A stretch of 64,000 nucleotides of DNA from CAXXOK01 sp963675365 (GTDB taxonomy: Bacteria > Bacillota > Clostridia > Christensenellales > Aristaeellaceae). Both the position numbers and the translations under genes were made by a program. The stretch spans positions 372,001 through 436,000 of the forward strand of contig CAXXVA010000003.1 in the NCBI GenBank assembly GCA_963675365.2, read 5' to 3'. A model generated the notes under the pieces. The model did not search any database. It saw only the letters and a list, made by a program, of their open reading frames with translations, and was not told where the DNA came from. Positions 17,724 through 26,482 of this stretch are shown piece by piece. Positions within the stretch are counted from its first letter, which is position 1; each line of letters opens with the position of its first letter.

Positions 17724-18284
17724 ATGAGAAAATATACGATTGGTACTTTTATCGGAAGCCTGCGGAAAGACGCTTTCAGTCGCTCCGTGGCAAACTATTT
17801 TGTTGCCAACGCACCCCATGATGTGGAATTTAAGATTGTTGAGATCAATCAGCTATCGATGTACAACCAGGATTTGGATGGCGCGCCGCCTGAGAAATGG
17901 GTTACGTTCCGTGGGCAGGTAAACGCGTTGGACGGCCTGCTGTTTGTAACGCCGGAGCATAACCGATCCATCCCCGCCGCGCTTAAAAACGCGATTGATG
18001 TGGCATCCCGTCCTTATGGTGCCAGCGCATGGAATGGAAAGCCCGGTGGCATTATCAGTGTATCCCCCGGCAAGCTGGGCGGCTTTGGCGCCAATCACCA
18101 GCTTAGGCAGGTGCTCACGTTTTTAAATGTACCCACCCTGCAACAGCCGGAAGCCTACATTGGCAACATCACGGCTTCACTGGATGCCAACGGTGTCGTA
18201 GCTGATGGCAGCCTCAAGGACTTTCTCAAGCAATATCAAGATGCTCTTGTAAAGTGGGTCTCTGTGATCAACATGAGCAAGTAA
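17724..18284 (+). CDS. NADPH-dependent FMN reductase family protein
   Basis: A 186-residue flavodoxin-fold protein. The phosphate-binding loop GSLRKDAFSRSV is at residues 10-21 and the characteristic TPEHNRSIPAALKNAIDVAS at about 77-96 packs on FMN; a GGIISVSPGKLGGFGANHQLR stretch follows. The family reduces FMN, quinones, chromate or azo dyes with NAD(P)H; the natural substrate cannot be told. Start at 17724 with TTGGAGG upstream. Ohr follows 92 bases later on the same strand, giving an oxidative-stress flavour, but the two have separate ribosome sites and a gap with an imperfect hairpin (about 18298-18332). Confidence 0.92.
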   Translation: MRKYTIGTFIGSLRKDAFSRSVANYFVANAPHDVEFKIVEINQLSMYNQDLDGAPPEKWVTFRGQVNALDGLLFVTPEHNRSIPAALKNAIDVASRPYGASAWNGKPGGIISVSPGKLGGFGANHQLRQVLTFLNVPTLQQPEAYIGNITASLDANGVVADGSLKDFLKQYQDALVKWVSVINMSK

Positions 18285-18376
18285 GGTACCAGCGGAAGAA
18301 ACCAAGCGCAGAGAACGCTTTCCCGGTTTCATGACACATAGACTCGGGTAAATAAACAATATAAGGAGGGTGAATT

Positions 18377-18796
18377 ATGAACGCATTATATACAACAACC
18401 GCCGTATCCACCGGGGGACGTTCCGGGCACGTCGAGGTCGAAAACTCGTCGCTGAAATATGATATGTCGCCGCCTGCGGAAATGGGCGGAACCAAGCCGG
18501 GGTTCAACCCCGAGCAGCTGTTTGCGGCCGGGTACGCCGCGTGCTTCGGAAGCGCTTTGCAGCATGTAGTCAGGGTGAGAAAGCTGCACATTCCCGCGCC
18601 TGACGTCCGGCTGACGGTCGGCATCGATAAAGACGAAACAGGCGGATTTTATTTAAGCGCGGATATCGTCGGGATGATCAAAGGGGTAGACCCGGCGCTG
18701 GCGGACGAAATCGTCAAAGAAGCGCACACCGTATGCCCCTACTCAAAGGCTACCATGGGGAATATCAAAGTTACGCTTTCCTCCGTCGTCGTATAA
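18377..18796 (+). CDS. ohr: Organic hydroperoxide resistance protein (OsmC/Ohr family)
   Basis: A 139-residue Ohr-type thiol peroxidase. The two catalytic Cys are in AACFGSAL (Cys56) and in CPYSKAT (Cys120), with the matching family length. It reduces organic peroxides to alcohols, being re-reduced by a dithiol. Ohr is more usual than OsmC given the N-terminal TTTAVSTGGRSGHV. The start has AAGGAGGGTG upstream. It ends at a strong terminator shared with the convergent Lgt-like gene. No MarR-type OhrR gene is adjacent. Confidence 0.93.
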   Translation: MNALYTTTAVSTGGRSGHVEVENSSLKYDMSPPAEMGGTKPGFNPEQLFAAGYAACFGSALQHVVRVRKLHIPAPDVRLTVGIDKDETGGFYLSADIVGMIKGVDPALADEIVKEAHTVCPYSKATMGNIKVTLSSVVV

Positions 18797-18845
18797 CGCC
18801 TGAAGAAGAATATGAAGAGCTTTTAGAGCTTCTTAACCGGATACT

Positions 18846-18889
18846 GTGCAGCTCACTGTGCGTCGGACGCACGGTGGGCTGTACTTTTT
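18846..18889. terminator. Long terminator between ohr and the Lgt-like gene
   Basis: A stem of about 19 pairs with U-G wobbles (arms 18846-18864 and 18866-18884) followed by TTTTT. The stop codon of the convergent gene (18853-18855) lies inside the arm. Confidence 0.8.
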
Positions 18890-19788
18890 GACAGCCTTCC
18901 CGCCTTGAAGACGAGCAGGATCATCATAGCGATCGTCACGATCATGACCGCGTACAGCAGCAGGCGGGGCATCTCCTGCCATTTGTCCAGCGCAAACTCG
19001 ACGCCGACAAGGATGGCAATGCCCAGAATATAAAGCCCCGGAAGGTATAGTAACCGCATAAGCTTCTGCCCGCCGCGCTTTGCCAGCCAAAGATAGGAAA
19101 ACAGAAGCGCCGCCAGACCTACAACGCTCAGCATTTGGTAGACCCGTACAAAGCCCCAGCGCAGCGTTTCCGACCGGAAGCTTTCACAAAGGATCTGACT
19201 GCTCAATATTAAAACCAATCCGATCTGCCACGTTGTGCCGGGTGCGTCCTTGCGTTTGATCAGCACATAGAAAAGCGTGGCCAGCGCAAACAGCGCTTCC
19301 AGCATGAAAACGGCGAAATACCATTCGTCCCAGCTGTTGACGACGGATAGCGGGAAAAACTGAAGCCGCGGATTTTCCACATAGCTGCCCTGACCGAAAT
19401 CGACGAAATACTCGGCGAGCCGTGCGAGAAAAAGGGTTAAAAGTCCCGCAGGCGTTAGCAGATCCAGGGTTTGATGCATCGGTTTTTGAAGCCATTTGGC
19501 GCTGATCACGCCCGCCAGGGGCAGGCCGATCAGCGCACCGCCAAAGGTCAGTCCTTTGATATTGAGGCTGAAAATTTTTGACCAGATAAATCTGGGAAAC
19601 AGCAGCTCGGTATGCGCGACGAAATAGAACAGCCGGGCGCACAGCACGCCGCAGACAACGGCAAGAACCAGCGTCAGCACTACGCCGCCGGCCTTGTGGT
19701 TGGCTTTAATAGCCAGATAGGCATACAGCCCGCAGCCGCACAGCACGGCGGCGAGCAGGCAAACCAGATAGATGCTGCTATGCTCCAA
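18853..19788 (-). CDS. Lgt-like integral membrane protein
   Basis: A 311-residue protein with about seven to nine membrane spans. The segment GLTFGGALIGLPLAG matches the GLSFHGGLIGG region of prolipoprotein diacylglyceryl transferase, and LCESFRSETLRWGFVRVYQML matches the late Lgt arginine-containing segment, but the RxGNFxNxE signature and the HPTQLYE segment are missing or altered (RLAEYFVDFGQG instead). It is therefore a paralogue of Lgt of uncertain activity. The start codon is TTG at 19788 with GGTGAGGA upstream. It lies 14 bases after the phosphodiester glycosidase gene and is cotranscribed with it. Confidence 0.7.
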   Translation of the reverse strand: MEHSSIYLVCLLAAVLCGCGLYAYLAIKANHKAGGVVLTLVLAVVCGVLCARLFYFVAHTELLFPRFIWSKIFSLNIKGLTFGGALIGLPLAGVISAKWLQKPMHQTLDLLTPAGLLTLFLARLAEYFVDFGQGSYVENPRLQFFPLSVVNSWDEWYFAVFMLEALFALATLFYVLIKRKDAPGTTWQIGLVLILSSQILCESFRSETLRWGFVRVYQMLSVVGLAALLFSYLWLAKRGGQKLMRLLYLPGLYILGIAILVGVEFALDKWQEMPRLLLYAVMIVTIAMMILLVFKAGRLSKSTAHRASDAQ

Positions 19789-19802
19789 AAATCCTCACCC
19801 GC

Positions 19803-20669
19803 TTATGGCTCATAGGCCGATGCGAAATAGATGATATCGCTGATTTCGCGCATGGCTTCCATGCTGGTCGTGTTGACATACTCATAGTTAAATATCATCA
19901 TAGTGGAATTGCCGCCGTCTAGATTGTAGGCGTTTTCGGCGCCAAGATCGAATAAAATACTGCTAAATTGGGACAACGTCATGCCGGCATTGCCGCGGTA
20001 GGGCCCGGCGGTGCAGACCGCGATATACTCCAGGCTTCCTGTCGCAAGCTGTGCGATCGCCATGCGCTGGCGGCCTTCCTTGGCCGCGTTTTCATTATCG
20101 GAGAACCATTGAATCCGCTCGCCGTCGATCACAAGAGCCGGACCGAAGTTGAAACTGTTGATAATGTCCATCTGGGTGTATTGCGCAAGGCTTTCCATGG
20201 TTGCCTTCTGCACGATATGAAAATCGCCCTGCGCGTCGACCATCAGTACGTCCCGTACGCCGTCGGGTATTTCGCGGTACAGGGTGCCCTGGCGGATCAG
20301 GTAGCCGTAATTGGTATAGCAGAAGTAATCCCCGTTGATGGCCAGTACCGCATGCATGCGCTTGGCAATGGCCTTGCCGCTGGTGGTGCGGTTGGAGTCG
20401 AAGGTTCCTGCCGCGGCAGTTCGTAGCTGGGTGGGGCAGGCGATTTTGATGTAGGCAACCCAATAGTCGGTGTTGTAGGCGCGCCCCTTTTCAATGTTGA
20501 CTTCGATGGTGGGGTCCTGGTAAACAAGGTCGCTTACAAAACATTCTTGTTGCGGTGCTAAACCCGGACTGTCGTCAATCGGCAAAGCCGGCTCCTGGGC
20601 TATGGCCGTTGACAAGAAGAAGGTTACGGTTAGGAAGCCTGTCAGTAGCAAAGAGCAGACGCTTTTCAT
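19803..20669 (-). CDS. Secreted phosphodiester glycosidase family protein
   Basis: A 288-residue exported protein: signal peptide MKSVCSLLLTGFLTVTFFLSTAIA, then a NAGPA-type domain with VLAINGDYF, FNFGPALVIDGE, RMAIAQ and the closing DLGAENAYNLDGGNSTMM. The family hydrolyses phosphodiesters linking sugars (the animal member uncovers mannose-6-phosphate); in bacteria a role on wall or exopolysaccharide is assumed. The ATG at 20669 has GGAGGTCCC upstream. It is the first gene of a two-gene unit with the Lgt-like gene. Confidence 0.9.
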   Translation of the reverse strand: MKSVCSLLLTGFLTVTFFLSTAIAQEPALPIDDSPGLAPQQECFVSDLVYQDPTIEVNIEKGRAYNTDYWVAYIKIACPTQLRTAAAGTFDSNRTTSGKAIAKRMHAVLAINGDYFCYTNYGYLIRQGTLYREIPDGVRDVLMVDAQGDFHIVQKATMESLAQYTQMDIINSFNFGPALVIDGERIQWFSDNENAAKEGRQRMAIAQLATGSLEYIAVCTAGPYRGNAGMTLSQFSSILFDLGAENAYNLDGGNSTMMIFNYEYVNTTSMEAMREISDIIYFASAYEP

Positions 20670-20707
20670 CGGGGACCTCCGGAATTTTCGCCAATTTATC
20701 GTTTAAA

Positions 20708-20736
20708 ATGCTATACTGTATTGAGGGTTTTGTCAA
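20708..20736 (-). promoter_or_regulatory. Promoter of the phosphodiester glycosidase gene
   Basis: TTGACA (20736-20731) and TAGCAT (20713-20708) on the minus strand, 17-base spacer. Confidence 0.7.
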
Positions 20737-20795
20737 TACGGACAGGCCATAGAATTTGGCTGTTTGAAGCCGTTTCAGCAACTGCATGCCGCAAA

Positions 20796-20824
20796 TTGAC
20801 AGCAACCATTTGGATGGATATAAT
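20796..20824 (+). promoter_or_regulatory. Consensus promoter of the leucine-rich-repeat gene
   Basis: TTGACA, 17 bases, TATAAT: an exact sigma-A consensus, 34 bases before the start codon. Confidence 0.9.
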
Positions 20825-20857
20825 TGTAAAAACGGGATCACGAAAGAAGGGTACAGG

Positions 20858-21739
20858 ATGCGCAAGGCGCGGTATATTATCATTCTGGTCTATTTGCTTT
20901 ATCTTCTCCCGATCACCGGAATCGGCCAGGAGGCGCAGCCGATCAGCGCGTTTGGCCTGGAGTTCGACCCGAGTACGACCGTGGCAGACCTTGGCGACGT
21001 TCAGGTGGAGGACTACGAAGCGCTCTTCGCGCTGCTGGATCAGCTGCCGAATGTTGAAACGGTCAACCTGTATCAAAGCACGGTGCCGCGAGAGCAGATG
21101 GCAGCTCTGACGGCGCGGTACCCGGAGGTGTTCTTCGGGTTTACGCTGTACGTGGGCGAGCATGTGATCCGTACGGATCAAACCGCGTTTTCCACTCTGC
21201 ATAACAACCAGTCCAAAACGCATACCAGCGAGGATTTTGACGTACTGCGCTATTGTACCCGGCTGCAGGCGCTGGATCTTGGGCACAACGCCGTCACCGA
21301 TCTGGGCTTTCTGGAAGACCTGACAGACCTCAAGGTGCTGATTTTGGCCGCAAACCAGATCACCGATATCAGTCCGCTTAAAAACCTGACCCAGCTTGAA
21401 TATCTGGAGCTGTTCAAAAACAGGATCAAGGATCTTACGCCGCTTGCGGGCATGAGCCATATCATCGACCTGAACATCTGCTTTAACAGCGTCAAGGACT
21501 ACACGCCGCTCGAAGGCCTGATTACGCTGGAACGGCTGTGGGTTTACAACAGCAACAGCTATTCCAGCAGCGACCCGGTGAAAAAGGACGTCATCGCCCG
21601 GCTGAAGGCCGCGCTGCCCAACTGTCATATCGACAGCACCAGCTACTCCACCCTGGGCGGCTGGCGCGAGCACCCGCGCTACGACACCCTCTATACCATC
21701 TTTGAGACCTCGGTTTATCAGCCGTTTGACGACAATTAG
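20858..21739 (+). CDS. Exported leucine-rich-repeat protein
   Basis: A 293-residue protein with an N-terminal signal or anchor (MRKARYIIILVYLLYLLP) and four to five internalin-style 22-residue repeats between about residues 125 and 225 (LQALDLGHNAVTDLGFLEDL, then LKVLILAANQITDISPLKNL and the next units). The N-terminal 110 residues contain a further degenerate repeat region (VETVNLYQSTVP). It is probably an extracellular binding protein; there is no LPXTG or other wall anchor, so the N-terminal segment may itself be the anchor. The ATG at 20858 has GAAAGAAGGG upstream; the earlier in-frame ATG at 20786 precedes the promoter and is excluded. The perfect promoter suggests high expression. Confidence 0.85.
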   Translation: MRKARYIIILVYLLYLLPITGIGQEAQPISAFGLEFDPSTTVADLGDVQVEDYEALFALLDQLPNVETVNLYQSTVPREQMAALTARYPEVFFGFTLYVGEHVIRTDQTAFSTLHNNQSKTHTSEDFDVLRYCTRLQALDLGHNAVTDLGFLEDLTDLKVLILAANQITDISPLKNLTQLEYLELFKNRIKDLTPLAGMSHIIDLNICFNSVKDYTPLEGLITLERLWVYNSNSYSSSDPVKKDVIARLKAALPNCHIDSTSYSTLGGWREHPRYDTLYTIFETSVYQPFDDN

Positions 21740-21777
21740 GACAGACGAATTTCTGCAAAGAAGGAAAGGAAAGCCGC

Positions 21778-22263
21778 ATGGATATTTTGCAGTATGCGCT
21801 CGATATGGAGCTTGACGGAGAACGGTATTACCGTAAACAGGCGGAGACGTTTGCCGATACGCCGTTGAAAACGGTGTTTAACACCCTGGCGAAGGACGAG
21901 GCAAAGCATGCCGATATCATTCGCAGCAAGATGGCTGGAACAGCCTACGAACTCAAGGAAAACGCGCAGCTTGCCGACCGGAAAAACCTGTTCAGCGGGA
22001 TGAAGGAGTATCAGCCGCTTGTCAAGGACAACCCCGATCAGGCGGCGCTGTACCATGAAGCGCTGGAGCTTGAACAGCGCAGCATCGACCTGTATACCGA
22101 TCTGCGCTCGAAGATAAGCGACGCGCAGACGCAGACGATGCTTGACTTCCTGATTCAGGAGGAGACCAGACACTATCAAATCATAGAAGATGTGTTCCGC
22201 TTCGTGAACCGCCCCAACGAATGGGTGGAATCGGCGGAGTTCGGGCTGCGCGAGGAGTACTAA
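21778..22263 (+). CDS. Ferritin-like diiron protein (rubrerythrin type)
   Basis: A 161-residue four-helix protein. Glu in LDGERYY, the E..H pair in DEAKHADII, Glu in ELEQRSIDLY and the E..H pair in EETRHYQII are laid out as in the rubrerythrin diiron site. There is no C-terminal rubredoxin domain, so electrons must come from a partner. Such proteins remove peroxide or handle iron in anaerobes. The start has AAGGAAAGGAAAG upstream. It follows the leucine-rich-repeat gene by 38 bases and ends at a strong terminator. Confidence 0.88.
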   Translation: MDILQYALDMELDGERYYRKQAETFADTPLKTVFNTLAKDEAKHADIIRSKMAGTAYELKENAQLADRKNLFSGMKEYQPLVKDNPDQAALYHEALELEQRSIDLYTDLRSKISDAQTQTMLDFLIQEETRHYQIIEDVFRFVNRPNEWVESAEFGLREEY

Positions 22264-22281
22264 ACGCCGCAGACGGATGAA

Positions 22282-22315
22282 AAAAGCCCATGCATCGTGG
22301 AATGCATGGGCTTTT
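22282..22315. terminator. Bidirectional terminator between the ferritin-like gene and otsAB
   Basis: AAAAGCCCATGCA pairs with TGCATGGGCTTTT around an eight-base loop. Confidence 0.9.
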
Positions 22316-22325
22316 CTGTTGCGTT

Positions 22326-24512
22326 TTAATATTCCGACAGCTTTTTGAGCAGTGTCCGCATGGAGCGGAAGGATTTCAGGTTGTATTTTGCCGCGGAGCT
22401 GCCCGCGCCGACCTTAATGGAATATACGGCGTCGGGGAGCGTTTCGAACAGCGATTCGTCGGTTACGTCGTCGCCGGCGGCAAGCAGAAAATCAAAATCC
22501 CGGTTGTTGAGGAAGACGGACGCGGCAAACCCTTTGCTGACGCGGTTGTCCTTGATTTCCAGAACCTTTTTACCGCTTTGGAGCTCCAGGTTCATCGACC
22601 CGATGAGCCCCGACAGGGTTTCCTTCAGGCTGTTGATTTTGGACGCGACCAGCTCGGGATCGCTCTGCCGGTAGTGCCATGCCAGGGAGTATTCTTTTTC
22701 CTCGATGAACGAACCTGGAATACGGTCGGAGAATACCTCCAGCACATGCCGTACCGATTCGATCCAGTCGTTGTTGAGCGTGATGGTCATGGTCCAGCCG
22801 CACTGCGAGCAGCTTTTGGTCCACAGTCCGTGTGAGGCGATCAGGTGTACGTTCAGGTCTCCGAACCATTCTTCCATCGTCAGCCGGTCCCTGCCGGAAA
22901 TCAGGACGACCGTGTTTTTTTCATCGTCCGCCAGTTTGGCAAGGAGCTGCTTGATTTCCTGGGTGGGTTTCGCCCGCTCCGGCGTGGGGGAGAACCCGAC
23001 CAGCGTGCCGTCATAATCCAGAAAGAGGATGCGGTTTTTAGCGTTCTTGTAAGCCTGCTGCACGACGCTTGAATCCTTATCAATGTTCTGGTTTGGAATG
23101 ATTTCGTGGGAAACCTGCACCGTGCGGGCAAGTGCGGATAAAAACTCGCTGGCCCAGAAATCCACGTTATAGCGGCGCAGGCGGTGATGCATGATTTTAT
23201 TGCGCGCGATTTCTTCCTTCTCGGGCATTTCCAGCGCCGTCCGGATGCCTTCGGCGATGCCGTCGCGGTTCGTCGCGTTGACGATTACCGCTTCGCCAAG
23301 CTCGCCGGCCGCGCCGGCGGTCTCGCTGATGACGACCATGCCTTTATAATCGGTTCTGGAGGCGATGTATTCCTTGGCGACGAGATTCATCCCGTCCCGC
23401 AGCGGCGTCACCAGCAGGACGTCCGATTGCCGGTAGAACCCGATAAGTTCCTCCTGGGTAAACGGGCGATAGAAAAACCAGATCGGCATCCAGTGGATGG
23501 TGCCGTACTTGCCGTTGATATGCCCGACCAGTTCGTTGACCTCACGCCGAAGTTCGTCGTACGAATCGACCGCTTCCCGGGACGGCGCGACGATCAGATG
23601 CAGCCGAACATTTTCGCGGTACTCCGGATAGCGTTCCAGCAATCGCCCGAAAGCCAGGATGCGCTGGGGAATGCCCTTGGTGTAATCCAGCCGGTCGATG
23701 GACAGGATCGTCTTGAGGCCGTCCGGGTCGCCGCCGGAGCGCGGCGCTTTTTTCGGCGGCTGTTTGAGCTTATAGGTGTGGAAAAAGTCGTAATTGATCC
23801 CCATGGGGAATGTATCCGCCTGTACGAAGCGGTCTTCGGTCTGGATCAGGTTCAGATTATGGCTGAAACCCAGAATGCGCTGTACGCTGCTTAGGAAATG
23901 GCGGACGTACCCGTAGGTGTGAAAGCCGATCAGGTCCGCGCCCAGCAGCCCGTGCAACACGTCCTCGCGCCAGATCAGCTGGCGGAACACCTCGTAGGAC
24001 GGGAACGGAATGTGGAGGAAAAAGCCCACCTGCGTATCCGGGTGCGCGTCCTTGATAAGCTTGGGCAGAAGCATCAGCTGATAATCGTGAATCCATACCA
24101 CGTCGCCTGGCTCGATGATCGGTTCGACGGCCTGATAAAACTGCCTGTTGACCTTTTGATAGGCTTCCCACGTCTTTGCGTCGTACAGCGTTTTCTCGCT
24201 GAAATAATGAAACAGCGGCCAGATCGTCTCGTTGCTGAAGCCGTGGTAATACAGCTCGTAATCCTCCCGGGAGAGGAAAACGGGCAGACAGTGGTAGGAC
24301 TGCCGCAGGGTTTTTGTAATATTGTTCTTTTCGTGCCGGTTTGTGTCTTCCTCCAGCAGGCCCGGCCAGCCTACCCAGACGCTGTTGGCCTGTTCGTGAT
24401 AGCTTTTCAGCCCCGTAGCCAGCCCGCCGATGCTTTTTTGATATTTAAACCTGTTTTTTCCGCGTGCGATAGTAACAGGCAAACGGTTGGAAATGAAAAT
24501 AATTTTACCCAT
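22326..24512 (-). CDS. otsAB: Fused trehalose-6-phosphate synthase / phosphatase
   Basis: A 728-residue bifunctional enzyme. Residues 1 to about 465 are a GT20 glycosyltransferase (ISNRLPVTI, then YQKSIGGLATGL, WIHDYQLMLLP, SIDRLDYTKG, RDGMNLVAKEY) making trehalose-6-phosphate from UDP-glucose and glucose-6-phosphate. Residues from about 490 are a HAD-type trehalose phosphatase (FLDYDGTLVGF with the catalytic Asp pair, LISGRD, AAGDDVTDESLF). Trehalose protects against osmotic and drying stress. Of two adjacent ATG codons I prefer the second (24512), six bases after AGGAG; the first, at 24515, is only three bases away. The gene stands alone between two gaps. Confidence 0.95.
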   Translation of the reverse strand: MGKIIFISNRLPVTIARGKNRFKYQKSIGGLATGLKSYHEQANSVWVGWPGLLEEDTNRHEKNNITKTLRQSYHCLPVFLSREDYELYYHGFSNETIWPLFHYFSEKTLYDAKTWEAYQKVNRQFYQAVEPIIEPGDVVWIHDYQLMLLPKLIKDAHPDTQVGFFLHIPFPSYEVFRQLIWREDVLHGLLGADLIGFHTYGYVRHFLSSVQRILGFSHNLNLIQTEDRFVQADTFPMGINYDFFHTYKLKQPPKKAPRSGGDPDGLKTILSIDRLDYTKGIPQRILAFGRLLERYPEYRENVRLHLIVAPSREAVDSYDELRREVNELVGHINGKYGTIHWMPIWFFYRPFTQEELIGFYRQSDVLLVTPLRDGMNLVAKEYIASRTDYKGMVVISETAGAAGELGEAVIVNATNRDGIAEGIRTALEMPEKEEIARNKIMHHRLRRYNVDFWASEFLSALARTVQVSHEIIPNQNIDKDSSVVQQAYKNAKNRILFLDYDGTLVGFSPTPERAKPTQEIKQLLAKLADDEKNTVVLISGRDRLTMEEWFGDLNVHLIASHGLWTKSCSQCGWTMTITLNNDWIESVRHVLEVFSDRIPGSFIEEKEYSLAWHYRQSDPELVASKINSLKETLSGLIGSMNLELQSGKKVLEIKDNRVSKGFAASVFLNNRDFDFLLAAGDDVTDESLFETLPDAVYSIKVGAGSSAAKYNLKSFRSMRTLLKKLSEY

Positions 24513-24609
24513 CATCCGCTCCTTTCTGCTCGGGGTGTAAAGGAGATGGTTACGGTTCTATTATCCGGCTTTGGCCGGTGAATGTCAAATATTTCATACT
24601 TCCGCGGCT

Positions 24610-25461
24610 TTAATCCATCGCCAGGGACAGATAGGGAGCGCTGCCTAAAAGCGCTGGCTCCGGGATCAGCCAACGGATCATCCCGAAAGGCTTTAGGGTC
24701 ACGTTTTCCGCCGTGCCCTGCTGCAAGCGAACGGTATATCGCTTTGCGTTGAGCGCGCTGTGCAAAACGGCCAGCGCGTCGGTTGCCTGACCTTCGGGAA
24801 GCGCCAGCTCGCGCACCAGAACGCCGCTTAAAGTTTGTTCCCAGGCGGCGCAGCCGTACCCGCCTGCCCAGCGAAGCTTCAGGACGCCTCCCGGCTGCGC
24901 AAAGGTCCGCACGGCGTAGGCCGCGGCGGGTTCCTCCCAGCGTACGTACAGGCTGCTTGTTTGAAACGCGAGGTTCCGCAGGCGGGTGTATTCCGCGGCG
25001 CTGCAATCGCCGTATCCGCTGCCAAAAGGGAGCGGCGGCAGTACGGCAGGGACCACGTCAAGCTCTTCCAGATTGAAAACGGTTTGATACCCGCGATTTT
25101 CATAAAAAGAGAACAACTTCTGTTCTCCGGGCACCAGCACGGAGGCGGCCTCGCCCAGCGCTTGCATGCGCGCGTGCGCGGCTTTGATAAGCCCGGTGCC
25201 GACGCCCTGCCCGCGGAAACTTTCCCGCGTCGCCACGGCGTAAAGGTAGCGGGCGGGCCGTGACTGATCCCCTGAAACAAGCGTAACCGGGAGCATGGAA
25301 AGCATGCCGGCAACGATACCGTCCCGGACGTCTACGAGCATGTTTTCGTCTTTGTGTCTAAACGCGAAATACGCGTCGATCGCGGAAACGGGGTCGCCGA
25401 ACGCTTCCCGCCACAGGGCTGTCAATTGCGGACGGTCGCCCAGCTCGGATAAACGAATCAT
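24610..25461 (-). CDS. GNAT-family N-acetyltransferase with C-terminal extension
   Basis: A 283-residue protein. The first 140 residues are a GNAT fold with the acetyl-CoA loop ATRESFRGQGVGTGLI near 76-91 and a SFYENRGYQTVF strand. The remaining half is a second domain similar in length to the Eis-type two-domain acetyltransferases (a sterol-carrier-like tail), but no clear motif is visible. The acceptor is unknown. The start at 25461 lies three bases after the stop of the upstream gene, with GGAG inside that gene, so the two are coupled. Confidence 0.85.
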   Translation of the reverse strand: MIRLSELGDRPQLTALWREAFGDPVSAIDAYFAFRHKDENMLVDVRDGIVAGMLSMLPVTLVSGDQSRPARYLYAVATRESFRGQGVGTGLIKAAHARMQALGEAASVLVPGEQKLFSFYENRGYQTVFNLEELDVVPAVLPPLPFGSGYGDCSAAEYTRLRNLAFQTSSLYVRWEEPAAAYAVRTFAQPGGVLKLRWAGGYGCAAWEQTLSGVLVRELALPEGQATDALAVLHSALNAKRYTVRLQQGTAENVTLKPFGMIRWLIPEPALLGSAPYLSLAMD

Positions 25462-25464
25462 GGT

Positions 25465-26364
25465 TTACAGCGGCTCCTTGAGCGTTGCGAGGAATTTGTC
25501 CACCAATCGAATGGGATGGTAGGAAAGCTTGGCGCGTCGAAGACCCTTAACCCCGGCGTCTTCCTCGCGATTGATAAAGCGGTACTGCATGCAGTTGCGC
25601 TTCACGAATTGCTGGTTGATCATCTGGTACGCGCCCTGTACGTCGGCGAAGGCCTTTTCAAAATGTACCAGAAAGGTATCGTCGTTGAGCGGATCGCCGA
25701 TGGCAAACGCGACCACTTTGCCCTCCGTGCGGATCAGCCCGCCCGTCAACTCCAGTTCGTGATAATGGCGGATGGCCGATTCCACCGCGCAGTACTCTTC
25801 GCTGATCGCGATATCCTCCGCGCAGCCGTTCTGCATGCACCAGAGAGTGTTCATCCGCCGGACGTCGTCGAAGTTTTCCGGCGTTATAGGTTCGTAGCGC
25901 CAGTCGGGATGGTTTTCCAAAAAGCGGTTGATGTGGTTGCGCTTGGCGCTGTATTTTTTGCCGGTAAGCTCCGCAAGCGCCTGCGTTTCGTAGATATAAT
26001 CCGCGCCGTCGCGGCAGGACTCAAACTCGAACTTGCCGGGGAACAGCGTTTCCAGCGTTTCTTTGGTATCGGGCAGTACGGTGTTGAACACAAGGGGGAA
26101 GCCCAGCGCACGCGCGTCTTCCGCCAGCGCCCGGATTACGGGGTCCAGCGGGCCTTGCCCCGCCGGGAACAGATACGCGGGCTTTGCGGGGTTGGCGCGC
26201 AGCAGGAAGTAGTCGCCCATGCGCGCGATATGATGGCAGTAGCTGTTGCGCCATACAAAAGTGGTCGTAAAATTATACTCGAGGCAATCCCTCGGGCCCA
26301 GCTTGAGCAGCGGATCGATCCATTGTTTATCTTCCAGGGTTACGTCGCGGAACTGTAGTTGCAA
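25465..26364 (-). CDS. DUF2156 / phosphatidylglycerol lysyltransferase C-terminal-like protein
   Basis: A 299-residue soluble protein of the double-GNAT type used by LPG synthase domains (DCLEYNFTTTFVWR near the start; YIYETQALAELTGKKYSAKR and NHINRFLENHP in the middle; a GGLIRTEGKVVAFAIGDPLN strand late). The membrane half of MprF is absent. The family transfers aminoacyl groups from tRNA or acyl groups to lipids or proteins; the role of the stand-alone form is not established. I chose TTG at 26364 with AGAGGTCC upstream, because the ATG at 26421 lies at the predicted transcription start, inside a hairpin. Confidence 0.8.
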   Translation of the reverse strand: MQLQFRDVTLEDKQWIDPLLKLGPRDCLEYNFTTTFVWRNSYCHHIARMGDYFLLRANPAKPAYLFPAGQGPLDPVIRALAEDARALGFPLVFNTVLPDTKETLETLFPGKFEFESCRDGADYIYETQALAELTGKKYSAKRNHINRFLENHPDWRYEPITPENFDDVRRMNTLWCMQNGCAEDIAISEEYCAVESAIRHYHELELTGGLIRTEGKVVAFAIGDPLNDDTFLVHFEKAFADVQGAYQMINQQFVKRNCMQYRFINREEDAGVKGLRRAKLSYHPIRLVDKFLATLKEPL

Positions 26365-26397
26365 GCGCCGAGGACCTCTTTTCCTGCCTTGATAACA

Positions 26398-26425
26398 CGG
26401 TATGCTCCCAGCCGGAAGCATACCG
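26398..26425 (-). other. Perfect hairpin at the 5' end of the DUF2156 transcript
   Basis: CGGTATGCT and AGCATACCG pair around a ten-base loop. The predicted transcription start falls at its edge. No T run follows on either strand, so it is probably not a terminator; it may protect the mRNA 5' end or be an operator. Confidence 0.45.
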
Positions 26426-26427
26426 CT

Positions 26428-26433
26428 ATTATA
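26428..26433 (-). promoter_or_regulatory. Extended -10 promoter of the DUF2156-GNAT unit
   Basis: Minus strand TGATATAAT: a perfect -10 with the upstream TGn extension, and no good -35. Confidence 0.6.
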
Positions 26434-26482
26434 TCAAAAGTTTTGGATTTGGGGAAGGGGAAGCGGCGAGGCACGCCGGGTT

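Noticed and set aside
17469..17819. Minus-strand frame of 116 codons after tRNA-Val
   Set aside because: Overlaps the reductase start, no ribosome site, no recognisable protein features.
26365..26421. ATG start at 26421 for the DUF2156 gene
   Set aside because: It falls at the predicted transcription start and in a hairpin; the TTG at 26364 has a ribosome site.
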